Shown here: piece by piece, positions 56,996 through 64,000 of the stretch | Numbering within the stretch: the first letter of the stretch is position 1 | Layout: every line of letters starts with the position of its first letter | NCBI RefSeq assembly: GCF_009811415.1 | Contig: NZ_BLIG01000016.1 | Span: forward strand, 42,114 to 106,113 | Length of the DNA: 64,000 nucleotides | Origin: Alteromonas sp. KUL106 | GTDB taxonomy: Bacteria; Pseudomonadota; Gammaproteobacteria; Enterobacterales; Alteromonadaceae | Reading direction: 5' to 3' | The notes under the pieces: model-generated | The model's input: the letters and a program-made list of their open reading frames with translations, nothing else | The model's database searches: none | What the model was told of the DNA's origin: nothing | Position numbers and translations under genes: made by a program

Positions 56996-57760
56996 ATGTC
57001 TTACGTCATTACCGAAACACAAAAGCAGTGCCTAACAATTACGCTAAACCGCACAGATAAGAAAAATGCCTTAACACGCGAGATGTATCAAGACATGGCG
57101 AATGCAATTTTAGGTGTTAAGAATGATAACACGACAAAAGTTGTGGTAATCAAAGGCGCGGGAGATTGCTTTACTGCGGGGAACGATATCAATGATTTCG
57201 CTCAGCAGAAAGATCATGCTCAAGTTCCCGAAACTGCTGCATTTATGCGAGCACTCGCGGCATGCAACCTACCAATAATAGCTCAGGTTCACGGCTTAGC
57301 GGTGGGAATAGGTACAACGCTCTTGCTGCACTGTGATCTTGTATATGCCACTCCAGATACCCGATTTGTTCTACCATTCATCAATTTAGGGCTTGTTCCT
57401 GAATATGCATCAAGCTATCTTTTACCTAAGGTTGCAGGTCATATCAAAGCGGCAGAGTGGTTAATGTTGGGCGAACCCTTTTCTGCGGCTGACGCATATC
57501 AATTTGGTATTTTGACTAAAATTACTGATGTCACTGAAATAGAACAAACAGTTCAAACTACGGTTGAAAAACTCGTTGCCAAACCTTCATTTTCGCTTAG
57601 ACAAACAAAAGCGCTGTTAAAAGGTGACCGAGAGCATATAAACCAGCAAATGAATGAAGAGTTTGATATTTTTTTAGAGGCATTGAGCACCTCTGCAGCC
57701 CAAGAGGCGTTCGACGCGTTTCTTAAAAAGCGCCCAATTAACCCCGAAAGATTTAAATAA
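56996..57760 (+). CDS. Enoyl-CoA hydratase/isomerase family protein
   Basis: 254 residues, crotonase fold. FTAGNDINDFA (oxyanion/CoA loop), VHGLAVGIGTTLLLHCDLVYA, LPFINLGLVPEYASSYLLPKVAGHIKAAEWLMLGEPF. The Glu in LVPEYASS at the isomerase-like position suggests a delta3-delta2-enoyl-CoA isomerase or a side-chain hydratase. ATG 56996 follows AGGAG by five bases. The ggt gene starts 14 bases later, likely the same transcript. Confidence 0.88.
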   Translation: MSYVITETQKQCLTITLNRTDKKNALTREMYQDMANAILGVKNDNTTKVVVIKGAGDCFTAGNDINDFAQQKDHAQVPETAAFMRALAACNLPIIAQVHGLAVGIGTTLLLHCDLVYATPDTRFVLPFINLGLVPEYASSYLLPKVAGHIKAAEWLMLGEPFSAADAYQFGILTKITDVTEIEQTVQTTVEKLVAKPSFSLRQTKALLKGDREHINQQMNEEFDIFLEALSTSAAQEAFDAFLKKRPINPERFK

Positions 57761-57774
57761 GAGGAATTTGTATT

Positions 57775-59532
57775 TTGAGACGCAGTGCTTTGTTCAGAGC
57801 TTCGGTAGTTACCTTTGCTTTATCTACCTGTTTTATTTTCGGTGCGAATGCTAAACAGGCGCGCGAAGTAGGTGAACCAGAAGCAGCCACGGGCTACATC
57901 GAGAAAAAAGCGTTCGAGGCAAGTGAATACATGGTCGTTGCCGCAAACCCTTACGCGTCTTGGGCGGGAAAAAACATACTAGAAAAAGGCGGTAGCGCTA
58001 TAGACGCCGCGGTAGCGGTGCAGGCCATGCTCTCGCTCGTTGAACCCCAATCGTCAGGGATAGGCGGTGGCGCATTCATCCTTTATTGGGACAATAAAAA
58101 TAAAGTTCTGCATACTTTCGACGGCCGCGAAACGGCACCGAAAGCCGTAAATTCTCATTGGTTTATTGAGGGCAATAAGCCAATGCGCTGGCTAGATGCC
58201 GTAGTAGGCGGAAAGTCAGTAGGCGTGCCGGGCGCAGTAAAAGCATTAGAAATGGCCCAAGGTGAATTCGGCAAACTACCTTGGAATACGCTTTTTGACG
58301 ATACAATTAAAACGGCTGAAGAGGGGTTTAAAGTATCGCCTCGTTTAGCCAAATTGGTCGCCTTAGATTACCATCCGGGCCTTAAAACGTTTCCTTCAAG
58401 CTCTACTTATTTTTTCCCCGCCGGACTGCCGCTAAAAGAAGGCACGGTTAAGAAAAATAGAAAGTTAGCCAAGACGTTAGAAGGGATTGCTCAAAAGGGC
58501 AGTGACTATCTTCTGAAAGGCGAAGTGGCCGAAAAAATTGTCGCGGCAGTTAACGGTGCAGAGATAAATCCAGGTCAAATGACGTTGGAAGATTTAGCAA
58601 GTTACGAGCCGGTAAAACGTGAACCTGTATGTGGCCTTTACCATGAAAAGCGTATTTGTGGTATGGCTCCACCAAGTTCTGGCGGCGTTAATGTCTATCA
58701 AATTTTGAAAATGCTAGAAGGCTTTGACCTTAGCAAGTATGCGCCAGATTCAGTAGAATTCGCCAACTTGTATACGCAGGCAAGTGCGCTTTCTTACGCT
58801 GATCGCGAGAAGTTTATAGCAGACAGCGATTTTACTAATTTGCCCTTTGCGGCCATGATCAATACTGCGTATTTAGAACGTCGCGCTGAAAATATTGGTG
58901 TTGATAAAACGTGGCGCCGCAAGCGCGCCGGCAATCCTTATGCCGATGCAAATGTGGCGTTGGGAACTTCAATGGAGCTTCCCAATACGTCTCACGTGTC
59001 TATCGTGGATAAAGAAGGCAATGCGGTTTCCATGACGACAAGCATCGAGTTTATGTTTGGCTCAGGGATTATGGTTGAAGGCTTTTTGCTTAATAACCAA
59101 TTAACGGACTTTTCTTTTTCGCCTACGCAAAATCGTTTTCCTGTACCTAACCGTGTTGAGCCTGGCAAGCGACCTAGAAGTGCAATGAGCCCGACAATGG
59201 TGTTCGATAAAGACGGTAACTTGGAAGTAGTAGTGGGTTCGCCTGGAGGTTCTAGAATAGTGAGCTATGTGGCTCAGACACTCATTGGCGTGCTTGACTT
59301 TGGCCTAGACATACAGCAGGCGATTAACCTTCCCAAAATTACCAATAGAAATGACTATACGGCACTTGAAAAAGGCACACCTATAGCAGCGTTAGAAAAG
59401 CCTTTAAAAGCACTGGGCCATGATGTAAAGGTGGTAGACTTAAACAGTGGTCTCCATGGGATCCAGTTTAAATCCGGTAAATTGATTGGCGGTGCGGATC
59501 CTCGTAGAGAAGGTATTGCAGTAGGGCGCTGA
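57775..59532 (+). CDS. ggt: Gamma-glutamyltransferase
   Basis: 585 residues. Signal peptide (SVVTFALSTCFIFGANA), large-subunit features GGSAIDAAVAVQAMLSLVEPQSSGIGGGAF and FDGRETAP, and the self-cleavage site before Thr405 in PNTSHVSIVD, followed by NAVSMTTSIEFMFGSGIMV and RPRSAMSPTMVF in the small subunit. Periplasmic; cleaves glutathione and gamma-glutamyl compounds. The start codon is TTG at 57775, well placed behind AGAGGAA. GGT products feed the 5-oxoproline/glutamate branch encoded at 14.1-17.5 kb. Confidence 0.93.
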   Translation: MRRSALFRASVVTFALSTCFIFGANAKQAREVGEPEAATGYIEKKAFEASEYMVVAANPYASWAGKNILEKGGSAIDAAVAVQAMLSLVEPQSSGIGGGAFILYWDNKNKVLHTFDGRETAPKAVNSHWFIEGNKPMRWLDAVVGGKSVGVPGAVKALEMAQGEFGKLPWNTLFDDTIKTAEEGFKVSPRLAKLVALDYHPGLKTFPSSSTYFFPAGLPLKEGTVKKNRKLAKTLEGIAQKGSDYLLKGEVAEKIVAAVNGAEINPGQMTLEDLASYEPVKREPVCGLYHEKRICGMAPPSSGGVNVYQILKMLEGFDLSKYAPDSVEFANLYTQASALSYADREKFIADSDFTNLPFAAMINTAYLERRAENIGVDKTWRRKRAGNPYADANVALGTSMELPNTSHVSIVDKEGNAVSMTTSIEFMFGSGIMVEGFLLNNQLTDFSFSPTQNRFPVPNRVEPGKRPRSAMSPTMVFDKDGNLEVVVGSPGGSRIVSYVAQTLIGVLDFGLDIQQAINLPKITNRNDYTALEKGTPIAALEKPLKALGHDVKVVDLNSGLHGIQFKSGKLIGGADPRREGIAVGR

Positions 59533-59592
59533 TAAACAGCTCCATTACTGTTCGAGAAAAGCCGATTTCCAACAAGTCGGTCAAATAGAAAA

Positions 59593-59622
59593 TGCGGAAG
59601 GTGTGTACCCTTCCGCTTTTTT
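59593..59622 (+). terminator. Terminator after ggt
   Basis: GCGGAAGG / CCTTCCGC stem with a 7-base loop and six T, 61 bases after the stop. Confidence 0.87.
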
Positions 59623-59731
59623 AACGAGCATCATGCGCCAACTCACGAATTTAGCCAGTTACGCTCCCTTTTACGTATTTTGCCTTTTAGAGACAAGCAC
59701 CTTACGCATGCGAGGAGTAAATCATTAACCA

Positions 59732-60523
59732 TCAAATAGTGATGTAACCTTCAAGATATGACACGGCTTGGCCTGAAATGAGCACGCGATCGCCTGTTAC
59801 TTCACATTTTAACGTTCCGCCTCGTTTAGAGGCCTGATAGGCCACGAGTTTCGACTTACCTAACCTTTTAGCCCAAAACGGCGCCAACCCAGTGTGGATT
59901 GAACCGGTAACCGGATCTTCGTCGCCACCATTGGCTGGCCAGAAATAACGTGACACGAAATCGAATTGTGTTCCCGGCGCTGTCACCACCACATCAAAAG
60001 GTGCGAGTGTTTTCAGCATATCGCTGTTTTGTATTACGCTTAATACGTCGTCCTCGTCTGAATAGACAGCGAAGTACGCTTGGTCATTTTTCAACACACT
60101 GTTGGGCTTGATAGAAAGCCCTTCAACTAACCCTTCAGGAATTTCATCGACGGCGATGGGCATTCTGTTTGGAAAGTCCATCTGAATAAAGCCATCATCT
60201 CTTTTGATAACCTTCATCATTCCCACAGACTCAGCAAAAAGTGAAATGTGCTGAAGCTGATAATTTTCGCTAAAAATGACAAACGCAGAAGCCAAGGTTG
60301 CGTGACCGCAAAAGTCTATTTCCGTGAGGGGAGAAAACCAGCGTATAGCGAATGTGCCGTTTTCATCTTCAACTAAGAATGCCGTTTCCGATAAGTTATT
60401 TTCAGCAGCAATCTCCTGCATTTTTTCATCGCTAAGCCACTTGCCAGTAATGACCACAGCCGCAGGATTACCTTTGAATCTTACATGGGTAAATGCATCA
60501 ACAACATTTATTTTAATTTTCAT
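59732..60523 (-). CDS. PhzF-family isomerase
   Basis: 263 residues. VDAFTHVRFKGNPAAVVI start, catalytic Glu in IAAENNLSETAFLV, IRWFSPLTEIDFCGHATLASA, and GDEDPVTGSIHTGLAPFW. Diaminopimelate-epimerase fold; PhzF acts in phenazine synthesis, but no phenazine genes are here, so it is a housekeeping relative of unknown substrate. Its ATG overlaps the end of the DUF3703 gene by 11 bases. Confidence 0.9.
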   Translation of the reverse strand: MKIKINVVDAFTHVRFKGNPAAVVITGKWLSDEKMQEIAAENNLSETAFLVEDENGTFAIRWFSPLTEIDFCGHATLASAFVIFSENYQLQHISLFAESVGMMKVIKRDDGFIQMDFPNRMPIAVDEIPEGLVEGLSIKPNSVLKNDQAYFAVYSDEDDVLSVIQNSDMLKTLAPFDVVVTAPGTQFDFVSRYFWPANGGDEDPVTGSIHTGLAPFWAKRLGKSKLVAYQASKRGGTLKCEVTGDRVLISGQAVSYLEGYITI

Positions 60524-60890
60524 TGGATTGCGCTTTTTCTATGATTTTTTTGAGTTTAGGCGGTATTGACATAACCTTGAAAGGGCTCACATTCGCACCA
60601 CCTGTATTTCCAGATGGTACAAGGCCAAAAGCGGTTTTTGTAGCGGCGCCAACAATTCTCAGAATTTGGCCGCAAAACTCATTCAAATTTCCTTTCTTAA
60701 TTGCCCACAAGAGCATCATGAGGTGCACTTTAACATGCAACCTGGTAGAGGCCTGACCAAGAACATGGGCATTTTCTAAATGTGTAAAAGCCTCTGCCTG
60801 GTTGCCTTGACGTTGTTTTTTGCGGGCTAACGCCAGTTCGGCTTCAACATAAGGGCGAATACTGCGCGTAAAGTTTACTGTTTTATACAT
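60513..60890 (-). CDS. DUF3703 protein
   Basis: 125 residues. FTRSIRPYVEAELALARKKQ, AFTHLENAHVLGQASTRLHVKVHLMMLLWA and GGANVSPFKVMSIP are the DUF3703 pattern: a short TPR-like helical protein with conserved His residues. Function unknown. Overlaps phzF, and yjbR ends 13 bases upstream of its start, so the three are probably one transcript. Confidence 0.85.
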   Translation of the reverse strand: MYKTVNFTRSIRPYVEAELALARKKQRQGNQAEAFTHLENAHVLGQASTRLHVKVHLMMLLWAIKKGNLNEFCGQILRIVGAATKTAFGLVPSGNTGGANVSPFKVMSIPPKLKKIIEKAQSNEN

Positions 60891-60903
60891 GAGATAGCGC
60901 CTT

Positions 60904-61272
60904 TCATTGCGGTTGATTTAAGTTAAGCTCTTTTTGCTTTTTCTTGGTCAATCCTAACGATACTAATTTATGAGACGCGCTTAAATAATATTCTAGTGCC
61001 TCGTTCTCATCACTTTCACAAGCGTATTGCTGTATCCATTTCATGCCGCGACTAGCGAGGTAGGGGGCAGGTCTATACCCCGGTTTTTCCTCTAAAAAAT
61101 AATAGTTTTGTTCAGACGTTTTAAACGTAAACGCAGGGTGCCCATTTTTGCCAAAACTTCCTATCGCAAATACTTTACCCCCTACCTTCCATACATCAGA
61201 ATTACCCCATTGGACAACATGAGTTGTGCAGGGGAGCCCGTTGCAAAACCTATTGAATTCATCAAGGGTCAT
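60904..61272 (-). CDS. MmcQ/YjbR family protein
   Basis: 122 residues. FNRFCNGLPCTTHVVQWGNSDVWKVGGKVFAIG, FKTSEQNYYFLEEKPGYRPAPYLASRGMKWIQ, then a basic KKKQKELNL tail. This is the YjbR fold (double-wing), often listed as DNA-binding without firm proof. Start ATG with GAGAG upstream. Confidence 0.87.
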   Translation of the reverse strand: MTLDEFNRFCNGLPCTTHVVQWGNSDVWKVGGKVFAIGSFGKNGHPAFTFKTSEQNYYFLEEKPGYRPAPYLASRGMKWIQQYACESDENEALEYYLSASHKLVSLGLTKKKQKELNLNQPQ

Positions 61273-61325
61273 ATTGAATTCACTCTCGCTGTGTATTGTG
61301 ATCAGGTAAAATGTTCAAGGATTTT

Positions 61326-61562
61326 TTATTTTGATTTATTTGTGTCAGACGGTATGTCGTTACATATGTCACATCGTATACGTTTTTTAAAATTATAAGT
61401 ACGGCGGACTGCAAATATAAAAATAACGATGAAGGCCCAAGCTAACCCAAACTTGAGTGAATATGAAACAGTTTGCCCTTTAAAATATTGAACACTTGAA
61501 AAAATAGCGAACAAAAGAGGGAATGCGATTAGGTACTGTAATGTCCATTTCTTCAAAGGCAT
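61326..61562 (-). CDS. Small two-helix membrane protein of unknown function
   Basis: 78 residues with helices LQYLIAFPLLFAIFSSVQYF and FGLAWAFIVIFIFAVR, then a basic segment and a CDIC motif near the C-terminus. AAGGA precedes the ATG. No family recognised. It starts about 42 bases after a degenerate attC-like site and has no attC behind it, so it is either the first chromosomal gene or the last cassette. Confidence 0.55.
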   Translation of the reverse strand: MPLKKWTLQYLIAFPLLFAIFSSVQYFKGQTVSYSLKFGLAWAFIVIFIFAVRRTYNFKKRIRCDICNDIPSDTNKSK

Positions 61563-61603
61563 TGGTTATCCTTCACTATTTAATTTACGCTTTAGCGTGC
61601 ATA

Positions 61604-61679
61604 GGCATATCACAATTGCTCATTAGTTGAGCCTTACTGTCCCAGCGACCGAAGGGAGCGCCAACAGCATTTGTTATGT
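61604..61679 (-). repeat. Degenerate attC-like site after the SHOCT gene
   Basis: Read on the minus strand it starts ACATAACAAATGCTGTTGG just after the gene stop, has a CTCCC-TTCGGTC-GCTGGGAC hairpin region, and ends near GTGATATGCC. The left arm and centre look like integron attC sites; the right arm is eroded. Imperfect, so confidence is modest. Confidence 0.45.
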
Positions 61680-61688
61680 GCGCTCATT

Positions 61689-62003
61689 TTAAAGAAGTGT
61701 TGCTTTCTTACTTTCAAACTTTTCTTGGGTAATAACACCTTGTTCTTTTAACTCATGCAACTTCCGAATTTCATCGGCTGAACTGAAAGAATTATGGCTG
61801 CAACGTGATGAATTACTACTGGGCACTATAAAGCACCAAACCAGGGCGATAAACCAACCAAGGCCCAAGAAAACAGATACAACAAAATTAGTAAGAACTA
61901 TTGGTATCTTATGAGGATGATTTTTACTTATCGCAATAATTGAAGGAAGAAATAGAATTGGTAATAACACCAATAAAATCAGCCAAATTCTTGTACCACC
62001 CAT
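61689..62003 (-). CDS. Superinfection-immunity-like membrane protein with SHOCT domain
   Basis: 104 residues: helix 1 WLILLVLLPILFLPSIIAI, helix 2 VVSVFLGLGWFIALVWCFIV (the Imm_superinfect pattern of a conserved Leu-Gly-Trp helix), then a C-terminal SHOCT motif DEIRKLHELKEQGVITQEKFESKK. The T4 Imm relative blocks DNA entry by superinfecting phage; here only the fold is inferred. Strong AAAAGGAG ribosome site. Flanked by attC-like sites on both sides, as a gene cassette would be. Confidence 0.75.
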   Translation of the reverse strand: MGGTRIWLILLVLLPILFLPSIIAISKNHPHKIPIVLTNFVVSVFLGLGWFIALVWCFIVPSSNSSRCSHNSFSSADEIRKLHELKEQGVITQEKFESKKATLL

Positions 62004-62051
62004 AATAAACTCCTTTTAAAAAACTATTAGCCAAATTCTATACAGCTAAGC

Positions 62052-62156
62052 ACATAACTTTTAATTAAGGGACGCAGGCAAGTGGGTCATAATGGTGAAG
62101 CCGCTTTGCACGTATGCGTCTCAACGAACGAAGTGAGTGAGTTTATTGAGTTATGC
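62052..62156. repeat. attC-like recombination site
   Basis: About 105 bases bounded by ACATAAC (62052-62058) and GTTATGC (62150-62156), with inner complementary boxes GACGCA (62071-62076) and TGCGTC (62115-62120). This outer/inner paired-box layout is that of integron attC sites. No integrase gene is in the window. Confidence 0.6.
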
Positions 62157-62158
62157 AC

Positions 62159-62353
62159 CTAAACCACCGTATATGAGAGTGTAACTGGTGAGCCAATAGA
62201 AAAAGAAGCTTTAGTAATAATATTTGGCAGGCCAATGATTCTTGAATCATGTTCAGTAACAAATGAAACGAAAATATCTGTATTCTCTACTTCTACCTTA
62301 TTAGAAGTTACAAAACTTTCTATAAATTCCAGTGAAGATTGTGTAAGAGGCAT
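62159..62353 (-). CDS. Possible small cassette gene (strand uncertain)
   Basis: A 64-residue frame (from ATG 62353; GTG 62359 also possible) MPLTQSSLEFIESFVTSN..., ending VTLSYTVV, whose stop lies two bases before the attC-like site, the usual position of a cassette gene. No family recognised, ribosome site weak (TAGGTGG). The opposite strand is also open from 62163 through the attC and into the IS (ATG 62235), so the coding strand is not settled. Confidence 0.35.
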   Translation of the reverse strand: MPLTQSSLEFIESFVTSNKVEVENTDIFVSFVTEHDSRIIGLPNIITKASFSIGSPVTLSYTVV

Positions 62354-62505
62354 ACACACGATAAAACCACCTAATTTTTTATTAGGTCTACAAGATGAGG
62401 CTTTAAGGCTTTATTTGATTTCGTTGGATAATTCTTCTGTAAGCGAAAAAAATCTGAAGCTGATATTTAATTCAATCTCTGAGTCCATTCAATGTGTCCG
62501 TAGGT

Positions 62506-62578
62506 GCATAACTTCCAAATATGGGGCACAACACGTGTGCAATAATGGCGCAACCGTGCACGTGTTTGCGACCCAGCG
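62506..62578. repeat. Left part of an attC-like site split by an insertion sequence
   Basis: Begins GCATAAC at 62506-62512, the mirror of GTTATGC at 62150, and runs into GCGACCCAGCG at the left end of the insertion element. The other part resumes after the element. Confidence 0.5.
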
Positions 62579-62657
62579 AGATAATTGGACTCCCCAACCT
62601 AATAGGTTGGTCTAACATTTACGTTGTCACACACAAAGGTTAGATAGGAGTCCATGT

Positions 62658-63686
62658 ATGTATAATATGCTCACTGGTGTAGATTTAGCAAAAAAAGAGA
62701 TTCAAGTTTGCGTTGCTAAATCGAATAAAATAATTCGCAATATGGCGATGACGCCCACCGCGTTTTCTAATTGGCTAGCCACTCAAAAGCCAATGACAGT
62801 TGTTTTCGAAGCGTGTGCAACGTCAAATTATTGGTATCAATGTGCGCGTGAATATGGGCATGATGCCCGTTTAATATCAGCTAAGCTTGTATCGAATATT
62901 CGTCAAAACCAAAAGACTGATAAGAATGATGCCGAGGCGGTTTTACAGGCATCACAACTTAGTAACGTGAATTTTATTAGCGGGAAGTCTAAGGAGCAGC
63001 AAGAGCTTCAATCGCTTGTTCGTATGCATCAACTATCAGTAAAGCATTAAGTTGCTTACGGGAATCAACTTTGTTCGTTACTTTTAGAGTTCAACATTAA
63101 GTTATCACCCACAGATATGGGGTTGAACAGTGCAATACAGTCGATATTAGAAGATGCAGAAAATGGATTTAGCGCGATATTCAGAGATGCATTACACACG
63201 GCATGGCATCAATACCTTAAGAGTATAGAACTCGTGAAGCACTACGAACAGAGTGTAGCTTGAGCCAGCAGAGCATCAGAAGTTTGCAAAAATCTCATGA
63301 AGATAGAAGGTGTTGGCCCGACAAATGCGGTTAACCTTTACATAGCGCTAGGTTGCTGTGAGTTGGGTGTTTTCAAAAAAGCGCGAGACGCTGCTGCGTG
63401 TGTTGGTTTAACGCCAATACAACATTCTTCAGGTGGAAAAGTGCGCTTGGGTTCTATAGGTAAAAATATCCGGAATTCGTCATTGCGCGCTAACTTGGTT
63501 GCAGGTGCAATGTCAGCAGTAAACCAGGCAGTTAAACGTGATTCACGAACCAAGAAAGATGAATGGATTAAAGGGTTAGTAGAGCGGCGAGGTAAATGGT
63601 GCGCTGCTGTGGCGATGCCAACAAAACAGTTAGAACGGCATTTTCGTTGCTACGCAACGGAACTGAATATAAAGCAGAGTTATTAG
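62658..63686 (+). pseudogene. IS1111-type DEDD transposase with two in-frame stop codons
   Basis: One continuous frame of 342 codons interrupted by TAA at 63048-63050 and TGA at 63261-63263. N-terminal DEDD (RuvC-like) domain: TGVDLAKKEIQVCV, VVFEACATSNYW, QKTDKNDAEAVLQA. C-terminal Transposase_20 domain: EGVGPTNAVNLYIALG, ACVGLTPIQHSSGGKVRLGSIGK with the conserved serine. Reading through both stops restores an ordinary transposase without frameshift, consistent with recent single-base changes (for example CAA to TAA and TGG to TGA). The start ATG 62658 has AGGAG upstream. Probably inactive unless stops are suppressed. Confidence 0.85.
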
Positions 63687-63892
63687 CTGCTTAGTTTTAA
63701 GTTAACAACGAAATGCGCCATACGAGATAAAAATCAGCTTGGTAAGCCAGTGCTGCGCTCAGGGCATAAAAGCCCGCCAGCGAGATGTGGCATCAAGTTC
63801 GCGTAAATATCATAGAGCCGGGATAGCTTCCCATTATGAGCTCGTACATAAGCACGCATTACATCATAAATGGTAAAAATAGTTGTTGACTA
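63687..63892 (+). ncRNA. Putative seek/bridge RNA region of the IS1111 element
   Basis: Noncoding tail downstream of the transposase, where IS1111 elements encode their guide RNA. It has small hairpins (GGGC-ATAAAA-GCCC at 63762-63775; GGGA-TAGC-TTCCC near 63820). CCAGCGAGAT at 63777-63786 repeats the left junction (62573-62582), and ACATAAGC at 63846-63853 repeats the right junction (63903-63910). RNA limits are unknown. Confidence 0.5.
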
Positions 63893-63906
63893 TGGGGAGT
63901 CCACAT

Positions 63907-63938
63907 AAGCGTAGCGAGTGTTGATGCGTTTGTTATAC
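63907..63938. repeat. Right part of the split attC-like site
   Basis: Ends TGCGTTTGTTATACGC, with GTTATAC (63932-63938) as the outer box pairing with GCATAAC at 62506. Together with the left part it would form an attC-like site of roughly 105 bases. Confidence 0.5.
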
Positions 63939-64000
63939 GCAATTTGCCACACCTGTAGCGCATTGCTACAATGTGGTGACGAACCATTAGGAGACATATT
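63939..64000. other. Start of the next cassette or gene at the right edge
   Basis: Contains a short hairpin GTAGC-GCATT-GCTAC (63956-63970) and a ribosome-site-like AGGAGA at 63989-63994. A gene may begin just beyond the window. Confidence 0.3.

Larger units (their letters stand above)
62579..63906 (+). mobile_element. IS110-family element, IS1111 group, inserted in attC
   Basis: Perfect 11-bp inverted repeats TGGACTCCCCA (62586-62596) and TGGGGAGTCCA (63893-63903). IS1111-group elements carry such repeats a few bases inside their true ends; using the usual 7 and 3 bases gives the limits stated, which are estimates. Contains one transposase gene (broken) and about 205 noncoding bases downstream of it. 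Members of this group are known to target attC sites. Confidence 0.8.

Overview
The window reads as chromosome of a marine gammaproteobacterium of the Alteromonas group (family Alteromonadaceae). This rests on gene content and protein resemblance: the ybfF, DUF2788, fldA, fur block, an alaA-yfbR pair, a DUF3718 protein, a rhombosortase, an S46 dipeptidyl peptidase and several RND pumps. No 16S or other species marker is present, so the genus is an inference. Coding density is high, intergenic gaps are short, and many gene ends carry clear intrinsic terminators. I saw no rRNA, tRNA or CRISPR array.

Layout. 1-450: the end of a foreign segment carrying a second YfbR-type HD protein, joined to a truncated dGTPase gene. 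450-4.5 kb: yfbR-alaA operon, a DUF2189 membrane protein and a small DUF3718 secreted protein. 4.6-12.4 kb: an RND efflux operon with one adaptor and two permeases. 12.5-17.5 kb: OsmC-type yhfA, a CvfB-type S1 protein, and a tightly coupled pxpABC 5-oxoprolinase operon ending in a D-amino-acid-aminotransferase-like gene. 17.5-22.6 kb: fur, a chemoreceptor, fldA, DUF2788, ybfF, hns. 22.7-26.4 kb: divergent etf-QO and etfBA around a region with palindromic operators. 26.5-34.3 kb: a CBM48-type protein, a second RND pump, an S9A peptidase and an unknown protein. 34.4-42 kb: TonB receptor, GlxA-type regulator, divergent acyl-CoA dehydrogenase/SDR/SDR operon, yaiI. 42-42.5 kb: five copies of a GGGGTCAGAGTAC repeat around a small Ser/Cys-rich ORF. 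42.5-60.9 kb: S46 dipeptidyl peptidase, aromatic/aspartate aminotransferase, NRDE protein, acyltransferase, Cys/Met PLP enzyme, a DUF4397/CHRD lipoprotein, azoR, glutathione peroxidase, S9 peptidase, rhombosortase, enoyl-CoA hydratase, gamma-glutamyltransferase, PhzF and DUF3703. 60.9-64 kb: YjbR and small membrane proteins, then what looks like an integron-type cassette stretch with attC-like sites, one of which is split by an IS110/IS1111-type element.

How it fits together. Many genes serve peptide and amino-acid scavenging: three peptidases, gamma-glutamyltransferase, 5-oxoprolinase, three aminotransferases, the ETF electron branch and acyl-CoA oxidation. A nearly identical 18-bp palindrome lies upstream of both the etf genes and the S46 peptidase, suggesting one regulator for peptide breakdown and acyl-CoA electron transfer.

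The strongest unusual signals are at the right end. The IS1111-type element has 11-bp subterminal inverted repeats and sits inside an attC-like site. Its noncoding tail repeats 10 bases of its left junction and 8 bases of its right junction, the pattern expected of a target-guiding (seek/bridge) RNA. Its transposase has two in-frame stop codons.
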